Counted from the first letter of the stretch, positions 1-9,124 are shown. The stretch: 64,000 nucleotides of DNA from Anaerolineae bacterium (GCA_019637635.1 JAHBVI010000020.1:1-64000), one strand, 5' to 3'. Translations and numbers: made by a program. The notes: generated from the sequence alone by a model not told the origin.

Positions 1-707
1 GCCTGTCGTGCGCCGACGGCCGTTTCCAACGGGGCCAACTGCGCGGCGCGGTAGGTCACTTCCTCGTTAAAGGCATTGAGCGCGGAGAGGGTGAGGATGA
101 CCGGCATCAGGCCCAACGCGGCGATGAGGCTGTCAAGATGCACCGTGCCGAAGAGGTTCAGCAGCACCACCATGCCGATAGAAAGGAAGACGATCCATTT
201 CGTGCCGAAGTGCGTCCAGGGTTCGGGTTTGGGGAAGCCAAGCCATTTCACCGGCGTGATCGGCGCGTCAAGCTGCCCGCGCACCAGGAAGGCATCCCGG
301 CGGCGGAAACCAAGCGCGAACAGTCCAAGCAGGACGATGACGGTGCTGCCCAATTTCCACATCTGCACGCCCAGGTAGTCGCGGGCAAAGGAGCCGTTGA
401 TGCGGGCGATGTTGGTTTGCCACACGGCCGTGTCCCTTATCCCATTCATCACCGCCTGCACCCCGGCAAAAATGAGCAGGATGGCGGCATATTTCCACAA
501 CGGCCGTAACGGCTGCCAGAGCCAGGATACGGCCGTCAGCACCACCAGCGCCACCAGTCGCCCCCACGTCACCCAGGCTACCAGGTCTGGCCGCTGGAAC
601 AGTTCATTCAACAAAATCTCCGGCAAAAAGCTCGCCAACAGCATAAACCCCCACGCTGCTGCTACCAGCAAATTACTTTTGCGCGTCGTCACACTCATTG
701 TCGCCAC
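1..707 (-). CDS. CPBP-family intramembrane protease, partial (3' end beyond window)
   Basis: A minus-strand frame stays open from the window edge to a start near 700. It encodes a strongly hydrophobic protein with segments such as LLVAAAWGFMLLASFLPEIL and WIVFLSIGMVVLLNLFGTV. Near the cut end it carries NAFNEEVTYRAAQLAPL, the E-E-x3-R motif of CPBP (CAAX-protease/bacteriocin-processing) membrane proteases, where the paired Glu bind the catalytic metal. The later His motifs lie beyond position 1. I chose GTG at 707 because GGAGGG lies 7 nt upstream; the ATG at 698 is in frame but too far from that site. The substrate cannot be inferred. The next gene is also minus strand, about 100 bp upstream. 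Confidence 0.75.
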   Translation of the reverse strand, partial: MATMSVTTRKSNLLVAAAWGFMLLASFLPEILLNELFQRPDLVAWVTWGRLVALVVLTAVSWLWQPLRPLWKYAAILLIFAGVQAVMNGIRDTAVWQTNIARINGSFARDYLGVQMWKLGSTVIVLLGLFALGFRRRDAFLVRGQLDAPITPVKWLGFPKPEPWTHFGTKWIVFLSIGMVVLLNLFGTVHLDSLIAALGLMPVILTLSALNAFNEEVTYRAAQLAPLETAVGARQ

Positions 708-728
708 TTTGTAACCCTCCTCAGAAAC

Positions 729-763
729 ATCAAAGATTTCGCAGATTACGCAGATAAAAATCG
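729..763. repeat. CAGATTACGCAGAT-type intergenic repeat
   Basis: The spacer holds the words GATTTCGCAGATTACGCAG followed by ATAAAAATC. A near copy lies at 2383-2417, and relatives (CACAGATTACACAGATT, CAGATTTCACAGATT) lie at about 17291 and 45529. It is a dispersed intergenic repeat with no coding content. Confidence 0.6.
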
Positions 764-813
764 ATGCCATACTTCGGCTGCGCTCAGCACGAGTCAGCCT
801 AATATTTGATTTT

Positions 814-2364
814 CTATCGGTACGTCTCCGGCAGCACGGTTTCGGTCATGATGTCGGTGAACGCTTCAAAATGCTCAAAGGCGGGGGCATGGGCAGAGTT
901 TTCAAAGGTGTAAATGCGTTTGATGGGCGCGTCTAGTTGCTCAAACCATTCCAGCGCCAGATCGCGGCGCGCAGAGAGTTCCGCTTCCCCATCCAACACG
1001 TAGAGCGGCACGTCCAGCCGGGGCACGTCCTGGCGGAAGTCAATGCCCTGCAACTGCGGGTAGAGGATAGCGGCCGTGTCCAGAAAACCGCGAAAGACGT
1101 TCACCTTTTCCACAAAGTTGTACTCGCTGCCCAACACATTCCACGGCCCTAAATTGGCCTGCGTGCCTTTTTCGATGTAAGCCTGCGGTGGGGTGTATGG
1201 CTTGTACAGCTTTTCATACTGCCCCATGACAAAGGCGTAGCCATAAATGTCGGCATAGGGCGGCTCGCCAAAGGCGCGCATCTCGGCGGCCAGCGCTTCA
1301 TCTCCCGTTTGTGTGGCATATTCCAGCACGTCGTAGTAAAGCAGGCGATCCGTTTCGCTCTGGCTGACCATCTGCCCGCTGCCGATGAGGGCGTGGTAGA
1401 GATCGGGGCGCTGCTGGGCAGCCAAAACGGCCAGCGTGGTGCCCCACGATTCACCAAGCAGGTAGATTTTTTCCTCGTCAAAACGTTGGCGCAGGTAATC
1501 GGTGACGGCGATGGTATCGGCGACCATTTGTTCCGGGGTCAACGTTTCGTCCGGGTCGAGGGCGGCGTAGGATTTGCCGGTGCCCCGCTGATCCCAGCCG
1601 ACGATGATGAAGTCACGCGACAGGTCATCAAACAGGACGCGCGGCCAGGGCAGGCTGCTCTGGCCCGGCCCGCCGCTGAGGTAGAGCAGCACCGGTTTGT
1701 TTACGTCGTAGCCGCGAATCATCAGGCCGTTGGGCTGGCCGTTGATGTCTACCATCGTCAATTCGGCGATGCTGCCGGGTAACGGCCGTCCATCGGCCCC
1801 CAAGATCGGTGGGGTGCTGGCGGGTTGGAGGATGAGAATGGTCATGGCAAGGACGAGGATGGTGAGTACGGCCGTTGGCAGCCACCTCATCACCGTTCTC
1901 ATTCCAGAACTGGCGGGGGAGCTTCCATCCAACTGCCGCGCCACCTGAACGCCCACTTCCACCCCCAAAATCATGGGCAGCAGCCCCACGATGCCATGAA
2001 ATCCTCGCCCCAGGATGAGGGCCAGGATGCTGAAACTGTTGTCCAGGCGGATGGCGTCCACCGTGGGACCAACGACATCCAGCCGGGTCATTTCAATGGC
2101 GGCGATGTAGGCGAGAGGAGCCAACAGCATTGCCCAACGGCTGCGCAAGAGCAGCCCGGCCAGCAAACCAACCGCCAGACTGCTGCCCAACACCAACAGC
2201 GCTTCAACGGCCGTTGCCGGGCCGCGCGGCATGGTAATGGCAATCAGCACGCCCAACAGCGCCGTGACGCCCACGGTTATGATCAGGCTCCACCAGCGAT
2301 GCTGCCACAATTGGGTTAACGGCCGTTGCTCTATTTCCCGGTTTTCCAAAACAAAGTTACCCAT
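814..2364 (-). CDS. Alpha/beta hydrolase (prolyl-aminopeptidase-like) with N-terminal membrane region
   Basis: The protein is about 516 residues. Roughly residues 25-185 form five or six hydrophobic segments; a soluble alpha/beta hydrolase follows. The hydrolase shows the oxyanion-side motif LYLSGGPGQSSLPW, the turn VGWDQRGTGKS, the nucleophile elbow GESWGT (Ser), an Asp in VLDGEAEL and the terminal His in NSAHAPAFE. This matches the S33 prolyl aminopeptidase-like branch. The membrane-embedded N-terminus is an unusual addition and suggests action at the membrane. The ATG at 2364 is chosen over an in-frame TTG six bases earlier because GAAGGAG lies about 7 nt before it. The substrate is unknown. 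Confidence 0.85.
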   Translation of the reverse strand: MGNFVLENREIEQRPLTQLWQHRWWSLIITVGVTALLGVLIAITMPRGPATAVEALLVLGSSLAVGLLAGLLLRSRWAMLLAPLAYIAAIEMTRLDVVGPTVDAIRLDNSFSILALILGRGFHGIVGLLPMILGVEVGVQVARQLDGSSPASSGMRTVMRWLPTAVLTILVLAMTILILQPASTPPILGADGRPLPGSIAELTMVDINGQPNGLMIRGYDVNKPVLLYLSGGPGQSSLPWPRVLFDDLSRDFIIVGWDQRGTGKSYAALDPDETLTPEQMVADTIAVTDYLRQRFDEEKIYLLGESWGTTLAVLAAQQRPDLYHALIGSGQMVSQSETDRLLYYDVLEYATQTGDEALAAEMRAFGEPPYADIYGYAFVMGQYEKLYKPYTPPQAYIEKGTQANLGPWNVLGSEYNFVEKVNVFRGFLDTAAILYPQLQGIDFRQDVPRLDVPLYVLDGEAELSARRDLALEWFEQLDAPIKRIYTFENSAHAPAFEHFEAFTDIMTETVLPETYR

Positions 2365-2382
2365 CTCCAATCTCCTTCAAAA

Positions 2383-2431
2383 ATCAAAGATTACGCAGAT
2401 TGCGCAGATAAAAATCTGTGCCATCCTTCGG
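2383..2431. repeat. CAGATTACGCAGAT-type repeat, second copy
   Basis: GATTACGCAGATTGCGCAG followed by ATAAAAATCTGTGCC, then CTTCGGC. It lies just upstream of the hydrolase start and closely matches the copy at 729. Confidence 0.6.
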
Positions 2432-2473
2432 CAATCTCAGGACAGGTTCTGTGGAATCTGTGGATTGATTGCT

Positions 2474-3286
2474 TCATTCCCCTCGCGCCCGAATGTAATC
2501 GCTGACATCCACGTTGTAAACAATTTCTTCGGTGGTGAAGGTGGCCCAGGGTTGGCCCTGGTCCTGCCAGGTGGCCGTGCCGACCGTTTCCAACGCTGCG
2601 CTGCCAGCCTCTATGGTGTCGCCGGGCAGGGTTTCGGCCAGCCAGAGGATTTTGTCGCCGGCTTCGTCGCGGTAGCGCATGGCTTCCATCGCCCGCAAAC
2701 GGCCGTCCACCGGGTCAAAGCGCACCACAAACTGTTCCTCCCCTTCGCCGAAGGGGACAATGAGCAGCGCGGTTTCGTCATCCACCGCTTCCCAGCGCAC
2801 ACGCGGGTCGGTGAGCCAGACGGCGGGCAGATTGACAGTTTCAGCCCACAGCCCCAGATTGGCACCCTGGTTGGTTTTGGGGCCTTCCACGGTGCCGATG
2901 GGCAGTTCGAGACGGCCGTGACCATCCAGATACCACTCATTCACCTTCATAATGGGGATGCCAAACCAGGTGGCCTCGATGTAGTGGCGGTAGCCCTGCC
3001 CGGCTTCGTGGGTGAAGCGAAAACGGGCGGGCAGGTTGAAGCCAAAGGGGGCTATTGTCGCCCGACCGCTGACGACGGCCGAGGTAATGACCGGAATTTC
3101 GTCGCCATACAACTGGCGGAAATACCGCGCCACCGGCGCGGGCAGCCCGTCCGGCAAGGGGATAGTCTGCAAAACCGGCGTCTGCTCCGGGTAGGCGGCA
3201 AATGGCTTCGGCCGTACCCGCAGCCCCAACCAGCCCAACCCCACCACAACCACCAAGCCAATGACAACTCCGATCAAAATTTTCAT
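2474..3286 (-). CDS. DUF6544-like membrane-anchored protein
   Basis: A 270-residue protein begins with one hydrophobic helix (ILIGVVIGLVVVVGLGWLGL), probably a membrane anchor. The rest is soluble and rich in beta-type sequence. It contains PAPVARYFRQLYGDE and later IPIMKVNEWYLDGHG and LGLWAETVNLPAVWL, which I recall from the DUF6544 family of uncharacterised proteins; the assignment is from memory. No catalytic motif is evident. The ATG at 3286 is used because GGAGGATG lies immediately upstream; an in-frame GTG four codons earlier is less likely. It is in line with the minus-strand hydrolase but separated by about 110 bp containing a repeat. Confidence 0.75.
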   Translation of the reverse strand: MKILIGVVIGLVVVVGLGWLGLRVRPKPFAAYPEQTPVLQTIPLPDGLPAPVARYFRQLYGDEIPVITSAVVSGRATIAPFGFNLPARFRFTHEAGQGYRHYIEATWFGIPIMKVNEWYLDGHGRLELPIGTVEGPKTNQGANLGLWAETVNLPAVWLTDPRVRWEAVDDETALLIVPFGEGEEQFVVRFDPVDGRLRAMEAMRYRDEAGDKILWLAETLPGDTIEAGSAALETVGTATWQDQGQPWATFTTEEIVYNVDVSDYIRARGE

Positions 3287-3359
3287 CTCATCCTCCACCG
3301 ATTACCGTTCACCGATAACCGATTACCGTTTTTTCAGTGGGAGAATACAGGACGGGGGC

Positions 3360-3400
3360 ACGGCCGTCGTCTAACCAAAGTTATGTTGGCGGTTATGTTT
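3360..3400 (+). repeat. 41-bp dispersed repeat, copy A
   Basis: It starts with ACGGCCGT, continues with GTCTAACCAAAGTTATGTTG and ends GGTTATGTTT. It matches 9001-9041 at 39 of 41 positions. It holds two direct GTTATGTT words. It ends 28 bp before the -10 box of the LuxR gene, so it could be a control site, although copy B is not upstream of a gene. Confidence 0.85.
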
Positions 3401-3428
3401 GCAGACGGCAAATAGGCCGGGTGTGCTT

Positions 3429-3441
3429 TATAATTACGCCA
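3429..3441 (+). promoter_or_regulatory. TATAAT -10 box giving a probable leaderless transcript
   Basis: A perfect TATAAT (3429-3434) ends 6 nt before the ATG at 3441, and no Shine-Dalgarno is present. A start point 6-7 nt after the box would fall on or beside the A of the ATG. No clear -35 at 17 bp was seen. Confidence 0.5.
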
Positions 3442-6131
3442 TGCTGACGCCAATGATAGCCACCAGGCTCTATATCCCCCCACCCCGGCCAGAAATTGTC
3501 CATCGTGCCCGGCTGCTGGCGCGGCTGAACGAAGGCGGCAAACTGACGCTTATCTCCGCCCCGGCCGGCTTTGGCAAAACCACCCTGATCAGCGAATGGG
3601 TTATCGGGTGCGGCCGGCCGGTCGCCTGGCTTTCGCTGGACGAAGGGGATAACGACCCGGCGCGTTTTCTGGCTTACCTGGTGGCCGCCCTGCAAACGCT
3701 GGCCGATAATGGCCTTGAGGGGATGCCGCCCAATTTTGGCGCCTGGGTGCTGGCCGCGTTGCAATCGCCGCAGCCGCCGCCGGCCGAAACAATCCTGCCA
3801 GCCCTGCTCAATGACCTCACCACCATTCCAGACAATTTCATCCTCGTCCTTGACGATTACCACCTCATTGACGCCAGAGCGGTGGATGAGGCCCTGGCCT
3901 TCCTTCTCAAGCACCAGCCACCCCAGATGCACCTGGTCATTGCCACCCGTGAAGACCCAGACCTGCCCCTGGCCCGGTTACGCAGCCACGGCCAGCTAAC
4001 CGAACTGCGCGCCAGCGATTTGCGCTTCACCCTGGCCGAAGCGACCGGATTTCTCAACCAGGTGATGGGGCTGAACCTGGCTGCAGCCGACATCGCCGCC
4101 CTCGAAAGCCGCACCGAGGGCTGGATTGCCGGCCTGCAACTCGCCGCCCTGGCCCTGCACGGGATGGTTTCCAGGCAAGGGCAGGCAGACGCCGCCAGCT
4201 TCATCCAAACGTTCAGCGGCAGCCACCGTTTTGTGATGGATTATCTGCTGGAAGAAGTCTTGCACCAGCAGCCGGAAAGCGTGCAAACGTTCTTGCGCTG
4301 TACCTCCATTCTCAACCGGCTGTGCGGCCCTCTGTGTGACACCGTTCTCCGTGATGTACCGGCCTTCGACCAGGCAACTACCAGCCAGGAAACCCTGGAA
4401 TATCTTGAACGGGCCAACCTGTTCATCGTCCCGCTGGACAACGAGCGGCGTTGGTATCGTTACCACCATCTCTTTGCCGATTTGCTGCGGCAGCGGTTGT
4501 TACACCAGAGCATCAGCCTGGGCGCGGCGGATGGCAAAAGCCTTACGAACGAATTGCACGTGCGCGCCAGCCAATGGTACGAAGACAATGGCCTGGAGAT
4601 AGAAGCGTTTCACCATGCGGCGGCGGCCAACGACATTGATCGCGCCGAACGGCTGATGGATGGTAAGGGGATTCCGCTGCATTTGCGGGGCGCGGTGATG
4701 GCCATACTGGCGTGGCTGGCAACGCTGCCAAAATCCATCATGGATGCCCGGCCTTCGCTGTGGTGGCGCTATGGCGCCATGCTGCTGGTCGTTGGGCAAA
4801 CGACGGGGGTGCAAGAAAAATTAGACGCGGCCGAAGCCGCTCTGCCAGGCGCGGTGGAGGGAGCGGACGGCCGTTTGCTCATCGGCCGTATTGCCACTGC
4901 CAGGGCGGTGCTGGCGCTCAGCCGCTACCAGGCCGAAACGATGTTGGCCCAGTCGCACCGCGCCCTGGAATATCTGCCCGCCTCCAACCTGACGCTGCGG
5001 GCAAACGCGAACTGGACGATGGGCATTGCCTACCTCTACCAGAAAGAATATGCCGCCGCCCGCGATGCGCTGACGGAAGCCGTCACCCTCAGCCAGGCCT
5101 CTGGGAGTATCTTCACCGCCATTCTGGCGACCATCGGCCTGGGCAATGTGGCCGAAGCCGAAAACCAGCTTTACCAGGCCGCCGAGACGTTCCGGCGCGT
5201 CTTGGAATGGGCCGGCGATCAGCCGCTGCAAATTATTAACGAAGCGCATCTTGGCCTGGCCCGCGTCTTGTATGAATGGAATGACCTGGATGCCGCCGGG
5301 CAGCACGGCCGTCAAAGTCTGCATCTGGCGCGGCAATATGACCAGGTGATTGACCGGTTTATTGTCTGTGAACTGTTTCTGGCGCGCCTGCAACTGGCGC
5401 AGGGAGATGTGGCCGGCGCGGCCTCCCTGGTAGCCCAGGCCGGGCAGGCCGCCCGCCAGCAAAACTTTGTCTACCGTCTGCCCGAAGTAGCCGCGGCCCA
5501 GGTATTGGTGCTGCTGCGCCAGGGTGATGTGGCTACGGCCGTGCAACTGGCCCAGACACACGACCTGCTCCTCAGCCAGGCCCGCGCCCACCTGGCCCTG
5601 GGCGACCCGGCCACCGCCCTGGCACTGTTAGAGCGGCAACGCCAGCAGGCAGAGGCCGGCAAGTGGCCGGATGAACGGCTCAGAGTAATAGTATTGCAGG
5701 CAGTGGCCCGGCAGGCGCAGGGCGAAACCGACCAGGCGGGTCAACTGCTGGTGGAGGCGCTGGCGCTGGCCGAGCCGGGCGGCTACATCCGGCTCTTTGT
5801 GGACGAAGGGCCGCCGATGGCCCAGTTGTTGTCCGCCGTGGCGGCGCAGGGCGTGATGCCCGCCTATGTGGGCCGGCTGCTGGCGGCATTTCCCGGTGAG
5901 AGGAATGAAAGGCAGCAGAGCGCGTCCCAGCCTCTTATCGAACCCCTTAGCCAACGGGAGTTAGAAGTCCTACAACTGATTGCCCAGGGACTCTCAAACC
6001 AGGAGATTGGCGCGCGGCTTTTTATGGCTCTGGATACGGTGAAAGGGCACAACCGCCGTATTTTTGACAAACTAGAGGTGAAAAGACGCACCGAAGCCGT
6101 TGCCCGCGCCCGCGCGCTAGGTTTGTTGTAA
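3441..6131 (+). CDS. LuxR-family MalT-like transcriptional regulator (LAL type)
   Basis: This protein of about 896 residues has the STAND/MalT plan: a P-loop ATPase near the N-terminus (APAGFGKTTLISEW, about residues 45-58), a Walker B-like FILVLDDYH, a long helical TPR-like sensor region, and a C-terminal LuxR helix-turn-helix (PLSQRELEVLQLIAQGLSNQ through DTVKGHNRRIFDKLEVK). It should bind ATP and an unknown inducer and activate nearby promoters. The ATG at 3441 is preferred because family members begin with a short segment before TRLYIPPPRPEIVHRARL and a TATAAT sits just upstream. A homologue with the same plan lies at 26843. The target genes are unknown. Confidence 0.92.
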   Translation: MLTPMIATRLYIPPPRPEIVHRARLLARLNEGGKLTLISAPAGFGKTTLISEWVIGCGRPVAWLSLDEGDNDPARFLAYLVAALQTLADNGLEGMPPNFGAWVLAALQSPQPPPAETILPALLNDLTTIPDNFILVLDDYHLIDARAVDEALAFLLKHQPPQMHLVIATREDPDLPLARLRSHGQLTELRASDLRFTLAEATGFLNQVMGLNLAAADIAALESRTEGWIAGLQLAALALHGMVSRQGQADAASFIQTFSGSHRFVMDYLLEEVLHQQPESVQTFLRCTSILNRLCGPLCDTVLRDVPAFDQATTSQETLEYLERANLFIVPLDNERRWYRYHHLFADLLRQRLLHQSISLGAADGKSLTNELHVRASQWYEDNGLEIEAFHHAAAANDIDRAERLMDGKGIPLHLRGAVMAILAWLATLPKSIMDARPSLWWRYGAMLLVVGQTTGVQEKLDAAEAALPGAVEGADGRLLIGRIATARAVLALSRYQAETMLAQSHRALEYLPASNLTLRANANWTMGIAYLYQKEYAAARDALTEAVTLSQASGSIFTAILATIGLGNVAEAENQLYQAAETFRRVLEWAGDQPLQIINEAHLGLARVLYEWNDLDAAGQHGRQSLHLARQYDQVIDRFIVCELFLARLQLAQGDVAGAASLVAQAGQAARQQNFVYRLPEVAAAQVLVLLRQGDVATAVQLAQTHDLLLSQARAHLALGDPATALALLERQRQQAEAGKWPDERLRVIVLQAVARQAQGETDQAGQLLVEALALAEPGGYIRLFVDEGPPMAQLLSAVAAQGVMPAYVGRLLAAFPGERNERQQSASQPLIEPLSQRELEVLQLIAQGLSNQEIGARLFMALDTVKGHNRRIFDKLEVKRRTEAVARARALGLL

Positions 6132-6243
6132 GGCACATCACCACTCGCCTCCACCCGATCTGTAAAACAACACGGCGGAGTACACCAAAGTGTCTATACA
6201 GCAGCCCCATGTTCGCGGCATACTGATGGCAAGAGGAAACCAA

Positions 6244-7794
6244 ATGGAAATTAAATACTTCGCCTTCGTGAAATATCTTATTCGTTTCAACCGGCGGGTC
6301 TATCTTGACCACAATGCGACGACGCCTGTCAGCAGCCATGTGCAGCGCAAAATGGATCGAGCGTTGAAACATCATTATGGCAATCCCTCGTCGTTCTACG
6401 GCATCGGCCGAAAATCGGCGGAGTTGGTAGAAGAAGCCCGGCAGCACGTGGCCAACGCCATTCACGCCGACCCGTCCGAGGTCATTTTTACGGCTTGCGC
6501 CACCGAATCGAATAATGCTGTGCTCAAATCGGTCGCCGCTCACTTCCATCCCCAAAAGAACAAGATCGTGTCCACGCCAATCGAACATCCTTCCGTGTTG
6601 CACACGCTGGCGTATCTGGAAACCCAGGGCGTGGTTGTTGAATATTGTCCGGTGGATGACAAAGGGCGCGTCCTGCTCGCGGAACTGGAGAAGCGGGTGG
6701 ATGAGGATACCTTTTTGGTCTGCTGCCTGTTAGCCAACAATGAAACCGGCGTCCTGCAAGACCTCAAGGCTGTGACGGAAATTGCCAGACAGCATGGCGC
6801 GCTGGTGCTGACGGACTGTGTGCAGGCACTGGGGAAAATTCCCATTGACGTCCATGCCTGGGACGTGGATTACGCCTCTTTTTCGGCGCACAAACTGTAT
6901 GGGCCAAAAGGCGTCGGCGCGTTGTACGTCAAACAAGGCCGCCCCTTTACGCCGTTGCTGCATGGTGGTCACCAGGAAAACGGCCTGCGAGCCGGCACCG
7001 AAAGCATCCACAACATCGTCGGGTTTGGCGCTGCCTGTGAGCAGGTAGATAAATTACTGGCGGACGCCGGGCGGATTCGGGGGTTGAAACGGCAACTGAT
7101 GCAGCGGCTCAAGGAAATCAAACCGGACTGTGTGATCAATTCACCCGAAATGGAATCGGAGTGCCTGCCGAACACGCTCAGTGTTACGTTTCCCGGCGTG
7201 GAAAACGCCGGGTTGATGGGGATGCTGGATTATCGCGGGATCGCCGTCTCGGCCGGGTCGGCGTGCAGTACGGGGGAAGACACACCCTCACACGTTTTGA
7301 AAGCGATTGGCTTATCCGACCAGGCCGCGCGCGAGACCATTCGGATGAGCCTGGGACAGGGCACGTCGGCGGGCGACATCCGCTATGTGGCGCGGGTGGT
7401 TCAGGATTATATGGCGGGTCGCATCTCCTTCGTCAACATGCTCGCGCCCGCGCAGTTGAATGAAAACATCCTGTTTGACGAAAAGACCTACATTTTGGAT
7501 GTACGGCCGTCCGATGACCGGAAACGGTATAAGGGTTTGCCAAACGCGCATGAGGTCAGCCCGCTCCATGTCGAAAAATACTTGAAACAGCTTCCCCGCG
7601 ATAAAGATATTCTGGTGTATTGTCCGGGCGGTGGGCTTTCCGTCATGATCTCCTATTACCTGAAGGCCAAAGGCTTCCGGCGCGTCACCAATTTGCGTGG
7701 CGGGCTGGACGGTTGGCGCCAGCGGCGCAGTGACTTGTATGAAAAATATGCCGGACAAAACGTTACCGTGCTTGAACCGGACAGGGTTGATTAG
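6244..7794 (+). CDS. Cysteine desulfurase with C-terminal rhodanese domain
   Basis: Residues 1 to about 380 form a class V aminotransferase fold of the NifS/IscS type. VYLDHNATTPVSSHV opens the domain, SFSAHKLYGPKGVGALYV carries the pyridoxal-phosphate lysine, and SAGSACSTGEDTPSHVL carries the catalytic cysteine. The last 100 or so residues form a rhodanese domain (YILDVRPSDDR, then ILVYCPGGGLSVMISYYL with the persulfide-accepting Cys, then NLRGGLDGWR). The fusion suggests that sulfur taken from cysteine is handed directly to the rhodanese site. The ATG at 6244 has AGAGGA 6 nt upstream. No IscU or other partner gene is adjacent. This stretch is poor in ACGGCCGT (one copy, near 7502). Confidence 0.9.
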   Translation: MEIKYFAFVKYLIRFNRRVYLDHNATTPVSSHVQRKMDRALKHHYGNPSSFYGIGRKSAELVEEARQHVANAIHADPSEVIFTACATESNNAVLKSVAAHFHPQKNKIVSTPIEHPSVLHTLAYLETQGVVVEYCPVDDKGRVLLAELEKRVDEDTFLVCCLLANNETGVLQDLKAVTEIARQHGALVLTDCVQALGKIPIDVHAWDVDYASFSAHKLYGPKGVGALYVKQGRPFTPLLHGGHQENGLRAGTESIHNIVGFGAACEQVDKLLADAGRIRGLKRQLMQRLKEIKPDCVINSPEMESECLPNTLSVTFPGVENAGLMGMLDYRGIAVSAGSACSTGEDTPSHVLKAIGLSDQAARETIRMSLGQGTSAGDIRYVARVVQDYMAGRISFVNMLAPAQLNENILFDEKTYILDVRPSDDRKRYKGLPNAHEVSPLHVEKYLKQLPRDKDILVYCPGGGLSVMISYYLKAKGFRRVTNLRGGLDGWRQRRSDLYEKYAGQNVTVLEPDRVD

Positions 7795-7863
7795 AGGCGC
7801 AAACGAGATGTCAAAGCTATACTGCCGAAGGTCATAAACTGACATTTTGCCTTCTGGTTGCAT

Positions 7864-7925
7864 GTGGCAAGTTGCAGGTTGCAAGTGATTTCTGCCAGAG
7901 AGACTTGCCACTTGCAACTTGCCAC
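7864..7925. repeat. Hairpin of GTTGCAAGT-type words
   Basis: The left arm GTGGCAAGTTGCAGGTTGCA (7864 on) and the right arm 7903-7925 (reading ACTTGCCACTTGCAACTTGC) form an imperfect inverted repeat around a 16-nt loop. Related words recur at 33643-33722. It may act as a terminator for the upstream gene, but no T-run follows. Confidence 0.65.
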
Positions 7926-7984
7926 CACATGAAATGTTACTCTATGACCTCATACGGTATACATCTCCCATTAAGGACAAACCT

Positions 7985-8968
7985 ATGAAAGCGATTGTGT
8001 ACACCCGCTATGGGCCGCCGGAAGTGCTGCAACTCAAAGAGGTAGAAAAACCGACGCCGCAGGAACATCAACTGCTGGTGAAAGTTCAGGCTTCATCTAT
8101 CAATGCTCTGGACTGGCGGCGCTTTGAGAAGCTGACGCTCTTGGGGCGCTTTATGAACACGGTGGTCATCAAAGCCGTTAACAAGATACCGGGCATTGAC
8201 GTGGCGGGCACGGTGGAAGCGGTTGGCAGCGCGGTGACGGCGTTTAAGCCGGGTGATGCGGTGTTTGGAGTAGCGCCCGGCGCCTTTGCCGAATATGTGG
8301 CCAACGGTGAAAACAAGTTCGCCCTGAAACCGGCCCATGTGTCCTTTGCGGCGGCCGCGGCCGTGCCGGTGGCGGCCTTCACGGCGCTGCAAGGTCTGCG
8401 GGATAAGGGTCAGATTCAGGCGGGGCAAAAGGTGCTGATTGTGGGGGCATCGGGCGGCGTGGGTATGTTTGCGGTGCAGATTGCCAAAGCGTATGGGGCG
8501 GAAGTCACGGCCGTGTGCAGCACCCGCAACCTGGACATGGCCCGCGCCATAGGGGCAGACCACGTCATGGATTACACGCGGGAAGATTTCAGCAAAAATG
8601 GGCAGCAGTACGATCTGATTCTGGCCGTTAACGGACACCATTCGCTGCGGGATTACCAGAGGGCCTTAAGCCCCCAGGGGATTTGTGTGGTGGCCGGCGG
8701 TTCGGTGTCCCAGATTCTCCAGGCAATGCTTTTGGGGCCGGTGGTATCGCGGGCCGGCAGTAAGAAGATCGGTTTCCAGGGAATCGCGACAACACCGCAA
8801 GAAGACCTGCTGGTCATCAAAGAGCTTCTGGCAGCAGGCCAACTGGCGCCGGTCATTGATGCCTGTTACCCATTGCATGAGGTGGTGCAGGCGATGAAGT
8901 ATGTGGTGGAAGAACACGCCCGAGGCAAAGTTGTCATCACGGTGGCACAGCCGGAGGACGGGGCGTGA
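7985..8968 (+). CDS. NAD(P)-dependent alcohol dehydrogenase / quinone oxidoreductase (MDR superfamily)
   Basis: A 327-residue medium-chain dehydrogenase/reductase. The N-terminal catalytic half begins MKAIVYTRYGPPEVLQLKEV and includes GIDVAGTVEAVG. The Rossmann half shows VLIVGASGGVGMFAVQIAKA and the sugar-binding region CSTRNLDMARAIGADHVMDY. The catalytic-zinc Cys-His pattern is missing, which favours the zinc-independent quinone oxidoreductase branch. The ATG at 7985 has AAGGA upstream; an in-frame ATG 66 bp earlier lacks such a site. The substrate is unknown. Copy B of the 41-bp repeat lies 32 bp after the stop. Confidence 0.88.
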   Translation: MKAIVYTRYGPPEVLQLKEVEKPTPQEHQLLVKVQASSINALDWRRFEKLTLLGRFMNTVVIKAVNKIPGIDVAGTVEAVGSAVTAFKPGDAVFGVAPGAFAEYVANGENKFALKPAHVSFAAAAAVPVAAFTALQGLRDKGQIQAGQKVLIVGASGGVGMFAVQIAKAYGAEVTAVCSTRNLDMARAIGADHVMDYTREDFSKNGQQYDLILAVNGHHSLRDYQRALSPQGICVVAGGSVSQILQAMLLGPVVSRAGSKKIGFQGIATTPQEDLLVIKELLAAGQLAPVIDACYPLHEVVQAMKYVVEEHARGKVVITVAQPEDGA

Positions 8969-9000
8969 ACGGGTGGAGAGGATAAGGAGGAGGGGGTGGT

Positions 9001-9041
9001 ACGGCCGTTGTCTAACCAAAGTTATGTTGGGGGTTATGTTT
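9001..9041 (+). repeat. 41-bp dispersed repeat, copy B
   Basis: It matches 3360-3400 at 39 of 41 positions, again led by ACGGCCGT. It lies between the end of the MDR gene and the end of the convergent helicase gene, at the left edge of the AT-richer block. No third copy was seen at the right edge. Confidence 0.85.
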
Positions 9042-9124
9042 AGGGGAGATGGAGATGGGGGGTGTTGGTGAGGGAATGGCTGCGAGTTAATGAGAACAGC
9101 ACAGGGTTCAATCAGATTATTTGA

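Noticed and set aside
268..714. Alternative small genes in the first 700 bases
   Set aside because: They overlap the CPBP protease frame, which has a clear motif, membrane segments and a ribosome-binding site.
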